From Bacillota bacterium (GTDB lineage Bacteria; Bacillota; Clostridia; Lachnospirales; Lachnospiraceae), in NCBI GenBank assembly GCA_023458035.1, contig JAEXAX010000032.1:1-64000 (forward strand): 64,000 nt of DNA, read 5' to 3'. Of this stretch, positions 25,847 through 33,880 are shown piece after piece. The translations under genes were made by a program, and so were the position numbers. Each line of letters opens with the position of its first letter. The stretch's first letter is position 1. Under the pieces are notes generated by a model, which was not told where the DNA came from, did not search any database, and was given only the letters and a program-made list of their open reading frames with translations.

Positions 25847-25865
25847 CATAAGCAAATTACTTATG
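25847..25865. promoter_or_regulatory. Candidate operator upstream of the IscR-type gene
   Basis: CATAAG (25847-25852) and CTTATG (25860-25865) form a perfect inverted repeat with a 7-nt A+T-rich spacer. It overlaps a TATGAT box (25862-25867) that could be the -10 of the isc operon. A position of this kind, 39 nt before the regulator gene, fits autoregulation by the Rrf2/IscR-type product; this is inference. Confidence 0.4.
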
Positions 25866-25903
25866 ATTACAAAAATATTAGCTAACAGTAGGAGGAAAAG
25901 TAA

Positions 25904-26374
25904 TTGAGACTTTCAACAAGAGGCAGATATGGTCTGCGGGCTTTATTGGATCTGGCAGCCAATGAAGGCACGGAACCGGTATCCATCAAAAGCATCAGTA
26001 AAAGACAGGGTATTTCCGAGAGTTACCTGGCTCAACTATTTGCGAAATTAAAAAAATCCGGAATTATCAAGAGCGAACGCGGCGCCAACGGCGGGTATCG
26101 CATGTGTAAGGATGTAAAGGAAGTTTCAATCGGCGAAGTGTTGCGTTCCTTGGAGGGTAATATTGAGCCGGTCAACTGCCTGGCCTACGGTGAGCATCCG
26201 ACCTGTAAGGTATATGATATCTGCTCCGGCCGTATCGTCTGGAAGCGGATCAATGACGCTGTAAATCATGCGGTCGACGGCATTATGTTGTCTGATATTG
26301 TGGAAGAGACAGTCGTTTATAATGAGGAATTATTAAAACGAAATGAGCCAATTGTCAGAGATTGCTGTAATTAA
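25904..26374 (+). CDS. iscR: Rrf2/IscR-family Fe-S regulator
   Basis: The 156-aa protein has an N-terminal winged helix (MRLSTRGRYGLRALLDLA; ISESYLAQLFAKLKKSGII) and three cysteines (Cys92, Cys101, Cys107 in NCLAYGEHPTCKVYDIC), the arrangement used by IscR to bind an iron-sulfur cluster. It should sense Fe-S status and repress the operon it heads. The start is TTG at 25904 with AGGAGG 8 nt upstream. iscS follows 28 nt later. An inverted repeat upstream may be its own binding site. Confidence 0.93.
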   Translation: MRLSTRGRYGLRALLDLAANEGTEPVSIKSISKRQGISESYLAQLFAKLKKSGIIKSERGANGGYRMCKDVKEVSIGEVLRSLEGNIEPVNCLAYGEHPTCKVYDICSGRIVWKRINDAVNHAVDGIMLSDIVEETVVYNEELLKRNEPIVRDCCN

Positions 26375-26402
26375 ACAGTTCGGACAGCATTAGGAGGAAG
26401 CG

Positions 26403-27587
26403 ATGAAGCAGTATGTATATTTAGACAACGCGGCCACGACCAAGACATCACCGCAGGTGGTGGAGGCCATGCTGCCGTATTTCGGTGAGATCTACGGAAA
26501 TCCATCCAGTATTTATTCGATGTCGAGCGTGCCGCGAGAAGCAGTGGCCGCAGCCAGACATCAGCTGGCTTCCGTGATTGGAGCCAAGGATGAAGAAATT
26601 TATTTCACAGCCGGCGGCAGTGAATCCGATAACTGGGCCATCAAGGCAGCAGCCGAGGCCTATGCCCATAAGGGAAAACACATCATTACCAGTACCATCG
26701 AGCATCATGCTGTGCTGCATACCTGTGCACATCTGGAGAAGCAGGGGTACGAGGTGACCTATGTTCCGGTTGACCGGGACGGCCTGGTGGATCCGCAGGC
26801 TGTGGAGGCTGCTATCCGACCGGATACCATCCTGATTTCAATCATGTTTGCGAACAATGAGATCGGGACATTACAGCCGATCGCCGAGATCGGTGCCATC
26901 GCCAAAGCGCACGGTGTTTTATTTCATACGGATGCGGTGCAGGCCTTCGCCCAGGTGCCGATTCAGGTGGATGACTGCCATATCGACATGCTGAGCCTGT
27001 CCGGTCATAAGCTGCACGGACCGAAGGGCGTCGGCGCCCTGTACATCCGTAAGGGTGTGAAGATTCGTTCCTTTATCGACGGCGGTGCGCAGGAGAGAAA
27101 ACGTCGGGCCGGAACGGAGAACGTACCGGGCATCGTCGGTCTCGGAGAAGCGGTGCGTCTGGCGGCCGAATCCATGTCGGCCAGAGCCGAACAGGAAACG
27201 TCGCTTCGTGATTACCTGATGGACAAGATGACCTCGAGAATCAAATACTGCTGGGTGAACGGCAGCCGCGAGCGTCGTTTACCGAATAATGCAAACTTCG
27301 GCTTTGACTTTATTGAGGGCGAATCTATGTTGATTATGCTTGACCAGGTCGGAATAGCTGCTTCCAGCGGCTCCGCCTGCACCTCGGGCAGTCTGGATCC
27401 GTCGCATGTGTTACTGGCCATCGGTCTGCCGCATGAAAAGGCTCACGGCTCCCTGCGCCTGACCTTGAGCGAAGAGACTACCAAGGCGGATATTGACTAT
27501 GTGGTTGAGCATGTTGCTCGCATCGTGGAACGTTTGCGCGCCATGTCACCCCTATATGAGGATTTTTTAAAGAAACACCGGCATTAG
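26403..27587 (+). CDS. iscS: Cysteine desulfurase
   Basis: This 394-aa PLP enzyme takes sulfur from cysteine and hands it to IscU and MnmA. Seen motifs: YLDNAATTKTSPQVVEAM, SGHKLHGPKG with PLP-Lys203, and SGSACTSGSLDPSH with the active Cys326. The protein is of the NifS/IscS group used in Clostridia. Its neighbours IscR, IscU and MnmA show it serves both Fe-S assembly and tRNA thiolation. AGGAGG precedes the ATG. Confidence 0.96.
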   Translation: MKQYVYLDNAATTKTSPQVVEAMLPYFGEIYGNPSSIYSMSSVPREAVAAARHQLASVIGAKDEEIYFTAGGSESDNWAIKAAAEAYAHKGKHIITSTIEHHAVLHTCAHLEKQGYEVTYVPVDRDGLVDPQAVEAAIRPDTILISIMFANNEIGTLQPIAEIGAIAKAHGVLFHTDAVQAFAQVPIQVDDCHIDMLSLSGHKLHGPKGVGALYIRKGVKIRSFIDGGAQERKRRAGTENVPGIVGLGEAVRLAAESMSARAEQETSLRDYLMDKMTSRIKYCWVNGSRERRLPNNANFGFDFIEGESMLIMLDQVGIAASSGSACTSGSLDPSHVLLAIGLPHEKAHGSLRLTLSEETTKADIDYVVEHVARIVERLRAMSPLYEDFLKKHRH

Positions 27588-27665
27588 AAAAAGGCCTGGC
27601 GCTCGGATGCTCTGCCGGAGCATTTAAGCGGGTCGGCTTTTGTATATAGAATGGAGAATCAGTGT

Positions 27666-28103
27666 ATGTATTCAGAAAAAGTAATGGATCATTTTGAACA
27701 TCCCAGAAATATGGGTGAGATCGAAAATGCCAGCGGTGTCGGCACCGTCGGAAACGCCAAGTGTGGCGATATCATGCGGATCTATCTGGATATCGACGAT
27801 GACGGCATCATCCGGGATGTAAAATTTAAGACCTATGGCTGCGGTGCGGCCGTAGCCACCAGCAGTATGGCGACCGAGCTGGTCAAGGGCAAGTCGATCA
27901 ATGAGGCTTTATTGATCACCAATAAGGCGGTAATGGAAGCGCTTGACGGTCTGCCGCCGGTGAAGGTGCATTGTTCCTTGTTGGCCGAGGAAGCGATTCA
28001 TGCCGCGCTGTGGGATTATGCTGAGAAAAAGGGAATCCGGATCGAAGGGTTAGAGCAGCCGAAGAGCGATATCTCCGAGCATGAAGATGAGGAAGAATAT
28101 TAA
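27666..28103 (+). CDS. iscU: Fe-S cluster scaffold protein, IscU/NifU type
   Basis: The 145-aa scaffold on which Fe-S clusters are built. Cluster ligands Cys33 (with Asp35), Cys59 and Cys103 lie in NAKCGD, TYGCGAA and VHCSLLAEEA. The ATG at 27666 (MYSEKVMDHF) matches the family start and has GGAG 9-10 nt upstream; the ATG at 27651 has no such site. The C-terminus is acidic (SEHEDEEEY). A small hairpin (27607-27623) lies in the gap after iscS and may reduce transcription into iscU. Confidence 0.95.
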   Translation: MYSEKVMDHFEHPRNMGEIENASGVGTVGNAKCGDIMRIYLDIDDDGIIRDVKFKTYGCGAAVATSSMATELVKGKSINEALLITNKAVMEALDGLPPVKVHCSLLAEEAIHAALWDYAEKKGIRIEGLEQPKSDISEHEDEEEY

Positions 28104-28109
28104 AATAAG

Positions 28110-29210
28110 ATGGATAAAAAGAAGGTAGTGGTAGGTATGTCAGGCGGTGTCGATTCATCGGTGGCTGCCTACCTTTTGAAAGAAGCGGGATACGATGTGA
28201 TCGGCGTGACCATGCAGATCTGGCAGGATGAAGACCTTGAGACCCAATCGGCCAATGGCGGCTGCTGCGGTCTGTCGGCCGTTGATGATGCCAGACGGGT
28301 AGCGGCGGCCCTCGATATCCCGTATTATGTTATGAACTTTAAACATGATTTTAAAGAGAAGGTGATCGACTACTTTATCGACGAGTATGAACACGGCCGC
28401 ACCCCAAATCCCTGTATCGCCTGCAACCGTTATGTGAAGTGGGAATCCTTGCTGCGGCGCAGTCTGCTGATCGGTGCGGACTATATCGCCACCGGTCATT
28501 ATGCCCGCGTCGATCAGCTTTCGAACGGCCGCTACGCCATCCGTAACAGCGTGACGGCGAAAAAGGATCAAACGTATGCCCTGTACAATCTGACTCAGGA
28601 GCAGCTGTCAAGAACTCTGATGCCGGTCGGCGATTATACGAAGGAAGAGATCCGAGCCATCGCCGAGCGCATCGGTTTGGTTCGGGTGGCGAATAAGCCG
28701 GACAGTCAGGAAATCTGTTTTGTGCCGGACAATGACTATGCCGGTTATATCGCGGCCAACAGTGATCTGCCGATCGTCCCGGGCAACTTTGTGTCGGTGA
28801 ACGGACAGATACTCGGTCAGCATAAAGGTATAATTCATTATACGGTCGGGCAGAGAAAAGGCCTCGGTCTGTCGCTCGGCATGCCGGCCTTTGTGGTGGA
28901 GCTGCGGCCGGAAAGCAATGAGGTAGTGATCGGCACCGATCAGGATGTCTTTTCAGATCATCTGTATTGCGATCGACTGAACTTTATGGGGATGGCTGAT
29001 CTGCCCGAGCCGCGGGAAGTGATGGCGAAGATCCGCTATAATCATAGCGGCAGTCCCTGTCGCATCAGTCTGGTCGGTGAGGATCTGATTCGCTGTGATT
29101 TCTCTGAAGCGGTGAGAGCGGTCACCCCGGGACAGGCAGTTGTCTTTTATGAAGGCGAGCATGTCCTTGGCGGCGGCACCATTATCCGAGAACCGAAAGG
29201 AGATGTATGA
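28110..29210 (+). CDS. mnmA: tRNA-specific 2-thiouridylase
   Basis: The 366-aa enzyme thiolates U34 in the anticodon of Lys, Glu and Gln tRNAs using sulfur from the cysteine desulfurase. The PP-loop SGGVDSS (11-17), the first catalytic Cys in NPCIACNRYVKW and the second in SQEICFVPDND are present, with QRKGLG and a C-terminal beta-barrel. Only 6 nt follow the iscU stop and its ribosome binding site is weak, so translation is probably coupled. The stop overlaps the next gene (ATGA). Confidence 0.96.
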   Translation: MDKKKVVVGMSGGVDSSVAAYLLKEAGYDVIGVTMQIWQDEDLETQSANGGCCGLSAVDDARRVAAALDIPYYVMNFKHDFKEKVIDYFIDEYEHGRTPNPCIACNRYVKWESLLRRSLLIGADYIATGHYARVDQLSNGRYAIRNSVTAKKDQTYALYNLTQEQLSRTLMPVGDYTKEEIRAIAERIGLVRVANKPDSQEICFVPDNDYAGYIAANSDLPIVPGNFVSVNGQILGQHKGIIHYTVGQRKGLGLSLGMPAFVVELRPESNEVVIGTDQDVFSDHLYCDRLNFMGMADLPEPREVMAKIRYNHSGSPCRISLVGEDLIRCDFSEAVRAVTPGQAVVFYEGEHVLGGGTIIREPKGDV

Positions 29211-31003
29211 AACGATTAATAGGCTATTACAGGCCGTATGCGGCGGCCTTTTTTGCTGATTTGGCCTGTGCCTTTACCATCTCAGCTATTGACATCGCCT
29301 TTCCCCTGATTTTGCACTATTGTTTGTATACGTTGTTTCGGGCAGGTCCTGCGGCGGTGCTTTCCGGTCTGTGGGTAGTGGCTGTCAGTCTGTTTGCTTT
29401 GTACACGGTCAGAGCATTTTGCCGATATTATGTATCGGCTCAGGGACACATCATGGGAGCGAAGATGGAGGCTGATATGCGCAGCGACCTCTTTCATCAA
29501 TACCAGCGACTGTCGTTTTCGTATTACGATAAAAACAATACAGGGGTGATGATGTCACGTGTGGTTTCTGACCTGTTTGATATCAGTGAGTTTGCTCATC
29601 ACGGCCCGGAGAATCTGTTTATCTCGCTGATTAAGATCATCGGCTCCTTTACCATCATGATGATCCTGTATTGGCCGTTGGCGCTGATTTTATTGGGCAT
29701 CACCCTGCTGATGCTGGCCTTCAGCCTGACTCAGAATAAAACCATGCGAGCCACCTTTCGTGACAATCGCCGGAAGATCGGTGCGGTCAATGCCAGCTTA
29801 CAGGATTCGCTGGGCGGTATTAGAGTGGTCCAGTCCTTTGGAAACTCGGACATCGAGGTAGAGAAATTTGAAACCAGCAATCAGGCCTTCTTAAATTCAA
29901 AAAAACGAAATTACTATGCCATGGGTCGCTTCCACAGTGGCAATAACTTTTTCCAAGGCCTGCTTTACGTAACGCTGGTGCTGGCCGGCGGGCTGTTTGT
30001 GGCCCGCGGAAATTTGGCGCCGGCCACCCTGGCCACCTTTGCCCTGTACATCAATGTCTTCGTTTCGCCGATCGAGCTGCTGGTCGAGCTGACTGAGATG
30101 GTACAAAAGGGCATGTCCGGCTTTGCCCGCTTTGCAGAAGTGATGGAGCAGATTCCGGAGATCAAAGATGGTCCGCAGGCGCGTGATATCGGCCCGATGC
30201 AGGGGGCGGTCAGCTTTCGGGATGTTTCCTTTCGTTATGAAGAGGAAGAGAAGGTCTTACACCACATCAGCTTTGATATCGAGCCCGGTACTAAGCTGGC
30301 GCTGGTCGGCCCGTCCGGCGGCGGTAAATCTACTGTTTGCTCGCTGATCTCGCGATTTTATGATGTGTCAGAGGGAAGTGTGTTGATTGACGGTCATGAT
30401 GTACGGGACTATACCTTGCGCTCTTTGCGTGCCGGCATCGGTCTGGTACAGCAGGAGGTCTACCTGTTTAACGGAACGATCGCGGAAAACATCGGTTACG
30501 GAAAACCGGGCGCCCCAATCGAGGAGATCACGGCAGCGGCCAAGCAGGCCAATATCCATGACTTCGTTATGACTCTGCCGGATGGCTACGACACTCGGGT
30601 CGGCGAGCGCGGCGCCAGACTGTCGGGCGGGCAGAAGCAGCGCATTTCGATCGCCAGGGTTTTCTTAAAAAACCCGAAGATCCTGATCCTTGACGAAGCC
30701 ACCTCGGCTTTGGATAATGAAAGCGAGCGCATCATTCAGGAAGCCCTGGAGACCTTGAGCATCGGCCGAACATGTATCACCATTGCCCATAGACTGAGTA
30801 CCATCCGGCATTCCGACCGCATTCTGGTGATCGATGACGGTTATCTGCGTGAAAGCGGCAGTCATGCCGAGCTGCTGCGTCAAAACGGGATCTATGCCAA
30901 ATATCACCAACTGCAGCTGGAAGAGTCAGTATTGATGCCGGAGTACGGGGAAAATAGACATAAATCAGAATGTGATTTTGTTAAAAATGAAGAAAATATA
31001 TAA
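29207..31003 (+). CDS. ABC exporter half-transporter (ATP-binding and permease fused)
   Basis: The 598-aa protein has six membrane segments (about residues 10-290) and a C-terminal nucleotide-binding domain: Walker A GPSGGGKST, Q-loop, LSGGQKQR signature, Walker B ILILDEATSALD and the H-loop TIAHRLST. It acts as a homodimeric or heterodimeric exporter of the MsbA/BmrA type; the substrate is unknown. It overlaps mnmA by 4 nt, an unusual link between a tRNA-modifying enzyme and an exporter. The tail beyond residue 575 is charged and not part of the family core. Confidence 0.93.
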   Translation: MKRLIGYYRPYAAAFFADLACAFTISAIDIAFPLILHYCLYTLFRAGPAAVLSGLWVVAVSLFALYTVRAFCRYYVSAQGHIMGAKMEADMRSDLFHQYQRLSFSYYDKNNTGVMMSRVVSDLFDISEFAHHGPENLFISLIKIIGSFTIMMILYWPLALILLGITLLMLAFSLTQNKTMRATFRDNRRKIGAVNASLQDSLGGIRVVQSFGNSDIEVEKFETSNQAFLNSKKRNYYAMGRFHSGNNFFQGLLYVTLVLAGGLFVARGNLAPATLATFALYINVFVSPIELLVELTEMVQKGMSGFARFAEVMEQIPEIKDGPQARDIGPMQGAVSFRDVSFRYEEEEKVLHHISFDIEPGTKLALVGPSGGGKSTVCSLISRFYDVSEGSVLIDGHDVRDYTLRSLRAGIGLVQQEVYLFNGTIAENIGYGKPGAPIEEITAAAKQANIHDFVMTLPDGYDTRVGERGARLSGGQKQRISIARVFLKNPKILILDEATSALDNESERIIQEALETLSIGRTCITIAHRLSTIRHSDRILVIDDGYLRESGSHAELLRQNGIYAKYHQLQLEESVLMPEYGENRHKSECDFVKNEENI

Positions 31004-31038
31004 AATAGGACAGGTGTCCTACAAATAAATGCGCATTA

Positions 31039-31047
31039 TGCTATAAT
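31039..31047 (+). promoter_or_regulatory. Extended -10 promoter before the surface phosphatase gene
   Basis: TGC followed by TATAAT (31042-31047) stands about 110 nt before the start at 31160. There is no good -35. The leader after it is long, G+C-rich and could fold, but holds no ORF. Confidence 0.55.
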
Positions 31048-31159
31048 TTTTTTAGAATTTTGGTATTATTTTAAGTATTATGTAACTGTCAACCGGTTGG
31101 CCGATCCAAGTCGAGGGGCTGAGGGCCGACCCGGACAAATGAAGAAGAGAGGAAAGCCA

Positions 31160-33805
31160 ATGAAACATCTAAAGAAATTGTTAGCGTTATCTTTGGTGCT
31201 GGGCCTGACGCTGACACCGGTCAGTCATGTGTTTGTTGTCAATCAGCCGGCCTATGTGAGAGCGGAAGCGAAGACGGCACAGGAGATCAAAACCACCATA
31301 TTGTCCGTTCATCCGAAGTATGGCAATGCGACCATCGCCATAGCTCCGAGTGAGATGCACGATAAGGGTTATCAAATCGGCGATATGATCTATCTGGATA
31401 TCAACGGCCATAAGCTGGAGATGCCGTTTGTGACCAACTTCAGTGATGTCGATCACGGCAGTCTGGTACTGGTGGAATCGGCCAAGAAGGATAAGCCGGA
31501 AGAGAAGGAGCTGATCGCCGCTATCAATATGGGTAACTTTTCCAAGGCCTACCATGCCGAGGGAAAGGAGTTGGTGGAAGTCGGCAATGAGGTGACCATC
31601 ACCTTAAAAGAGGCTGGTGCCTATAAAGAGGAATATGAGATCCGCCATCTGGTGAGAACCAATGATATTGCGGATTATAATAATGATCCGGTTGTGTTCG
31701 CAAACTTCAGAGCGGTACCGACATCCGGTTTGAAGCCGGGCATCCTGTACAGAAGCTCAAACCCGATCAACAATGAGATTTTCAGAGCCAAATATGCCGA
31801 TGCACTGGTGAAGGAAGCCGGGGTGAAGACAGTTTTGAACCTGGCGGATACAGCCGAGCAGATCAATGAATACGCAGCCAAGGCAGACTTTGCCTCTCCA
31901 TACTACAAAGGCCTGTTTGATAACGGTAGTGTGAAGCCGCTCAGCATGGGTGTTGATGTGGCAGCACCGGAATTTGGTCAGAAGCTGGCAGAAGGACTGA
32001 AATTTTTGGTCGGTCAGCCGGGACCGTATCTGGTACATTGTACTGAAGGAAAGGATAGAGCCGGTTTTGTGTCGGCTGTTCTGTCATCCCTGATGGGCGC
32101 CTCCCTGGATGAGGTTGTGGCCGACTATATGACCACGTACGAAAACTACTATCATGTAGAGAAGGGATCGACCAAATATAATAAGATCGCCGAGTCAAAT
32201 ATCAAGACTTCATTGAAAACTGTGATGGCTGGACTGGATAAGTCGGCCGATCTGACCGGGATCGACCTGGCAGCGGCAGCGACTGCCTATCTGCAAAGAA
32301 TCGGTCTGACGGATGAAGAGATCACCAAGTTGAAATTTGCCCTGTCAGCGAACAGCGGCACGGTGACAGCTATTGAAAAATACGGCCACGCCATGTCGGA
32401 TATCAAGGTAGAGGATCTGAAGAAGGCCGGATTTGCCTTCGGTGACATGGTAACCATCACCTTTGATAACGGCTTCACCCTGGATGCACCGTTCGTAGAC
32501 GGCTATTTTGTGGAAAAGGGCGCCTATCTGTTGAGAGCGTATCCGGGCGATGAAACGGTAGCTGTCTGCATCAACTATGGTAAGTTTAATGAAAAGGCCA
32601 ATGTGGCAGTCGGCAATCGCTTCACCGTCAAGCTGAAAGAAAAAGGCGGCTTTATGGATGAATATTTGAAGAGACATCTGATCAGAACCAATGAGAGGAA
32701 GGACTATGCTTCAGATGCCGTCTTCGCCAACTTCAGAAACATCAGATTGGGTAGAACGAAAGAGAATACGTTATTCAGAAGCTCCAGCCCGATCGACAAT
32801 AAGTATAAAAGAGCAGCCTTTGCCGATCGTTTGTTAGGCGAGGCCGGTGTCAGAACCATCGTTGATATGGCGGATTCCAAGGAGAAGATTGAAGAACTGC
32901 TGAAAGCAGAGGACTTTCATTCGCCGAATTTCAAGAAGGCCTATGAAGAAGGCAGAGTGTTGGCATTGAACCTCGGCCTGGCTTATGAGAGCCCGGAGTT
33001 TAAGGCCGGCGTGATCAAGGGGCTGCAGTTTATGGCTGCGAATGAGGGACCGTATCTGTTTCACTGTATCGAAGGAAAGGACAGAACCGGGTTTATGGGC
33101 GCCCTGTTAAATGCTTTTATGGGGGCTTCCTTAGAGGAGATCGGCGTTGACTATATGCAGTCCTACGAGAACTTCTACGGTGTTTCCAAAGAAAAGGATG
33201 CCAAGCAATATGCTTTGATTCTGGAGGATGTGTATGGTATGTTGAAGTACATCACCGGTGAGATGGATCTGTCAAAGGTTAATTTAAAGGAAAAGGTAAC
33301 CGCGTATATGCTGTCCGGAGGCATGACGGAAGCTGAGATAGCACAGCTGGGCAAAAATCTTGGAGAGTCGGAGGTGATCACTCCGGAACCGAATGATCCG
33401 GCCCCGGAACTGAAGATTACCTCCGGAACCACGCCGGTATATGTGATCGGTGGAGAAATACCGACCATCATCTGTAATGGTGATTTTGACAAATTGACCG
33501 CCATCTTGTTTGACGGTGTTCGTGTGGCTGATGGAGATATGAAGCTGGAAAAGGGAAGTACCAGGCTGACCTTTACCAAGGCCTTTCTGGATCGTCAGAA
33601 GCCGGGCACCCATAAGGTGACCTTTGTTTACGGCGAGGATTCCGTGACTGTGGATTTAAAGATCGCAGCCAAGAGCGCGCAGCCGAAAAGACAGTCGCCG
33701 AAGACCGGTGACGGCAGTCTGCATGGGGCTTATCTGGCCCTGATGCTGCTGACTGTCGTTGTGGCTCCGACCGCCTACGGTTTCAAAAAGAAATATCACA
33801 AATAA
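31160..33805 (+). CDS. Secreted, cell-wall-anchored protein with two tyrosine-phosphatase-like modules
   Basis: The 881-aa protein has a signal peptide (about 1-37), then two tandem units offset by about 342 residues. Each unit has a beta-rich domain resembling the C-terminal barrel of SAM hydroxide adenosyltransferases (42-150 and about 399-503; GNATIAIA, FSDVDHG, INMGNFSK) and a Y_phosphatase3-like domain with a CX5R loop: HCTEGKDR (Cys294-Arg300) and HCIEGKDR (Cys636-Arg642). A small beta domain (about 750-835) precedes SPKTGD (846-851), a hydrophobic segment and KKKYHK, a sortase-type anchor. ATG 31160 has AGAGG 7 nt upstream. Substrate unknown; extracellular phosphatase activity is inferred. 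Confidence 0.88.
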   Translation: MKHLKKLLALSLVLGLTLTPVSHVFVVNQPAYVRAEAKTAQEIKTTILSVHPKYGNATIAIAPSEMHDKGYQIGDMIYLDINGHKLEMPFVTNFSDVDHGSLVLVESAKKDKPEEKELIAAINMGNFSKAYHAEGKELVEVGNEVTITLKEAGAYKEEYEIRHLVRTNDIADYNNDPVVFANFRAVPTSGLKPGILYRSSNPINNEIFRAKYADALVKEAGVKTVLNLADTAEQINEYAAKADFASPYYKGLFDNGSVKPLSMGVDVAAPEFGQKLAEGLKFLVGQPGPYLVHCTEGKDRAGFVSAVLSSLMGASLDEVVADYMTTYENYYHVEKGSTKYNKIAESNIKTSLKTVMAGLDKSADLTGIDLAAAATAYLQRIGLTDEEITKLKFALSANSGTVTAIEKYGHAMSDIKVEDLKKAGFAFGDMVTITFDNGFTLDAPFVDGYFVEKGAYLLRAYPGDETVAVCINYGKFNEKANVAVGNRFTVKLKEKGGFMDEYLKRHLIRTNERKDYASDAVFANFRNIRLGRTKENTLFRSSSPIDNKYKRAAFADRLLGEAGVRTIVDMADSKEKIEELLKAEDFHSPNFKKAYEEGRVLALNLGLAYESPEFKAGVIKGLQFMAANEGPYLFHCIEGKDRTGFMGALLNAFMGASLEEIGVDYMQSYENFYGVSKEKDAKQYALILEDVYGMLKYITGEMDLSKVNLKEKVTAYMLSGGMTEAEIAQLGKNLGESEVITPEPNDPAPELKITSGTTPVYVIGGEIPTIICNGDFDKLTAILFDGVRVADGDMKLEKGSTRLTFTKAFLDRQKPGTHKVTFVYGEDSVTVDLKIAAKSAQPKRQSPKTGDGSLHGAYLALMLLTVVVAPTAYGFKKKYHK

Positions 33806-33820
33806 GGGAAGGTGGAAACC

Positions 33821-33868
33821 TTCATACAGAAAAAGCCCCGCAGACCTGCGGGGCTTTTTCTGTATGAA
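33821..33868. terminator. Bidirectional terminator, perfect 23-bp inverted repeat
   Basis: Positions 33821-33843 and 33846-33868 are exact reverse complements separated by 2 nt. The G+C-rich heart (GCCCCGCAG) is flanked by an A5 and a T5 tract, so it stops both the phosphatase gene from the left and the citrate synthase gene from the right. Confidence 0.95.
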
Positions 33869-33880
33869 GCGGAAAGCGGG

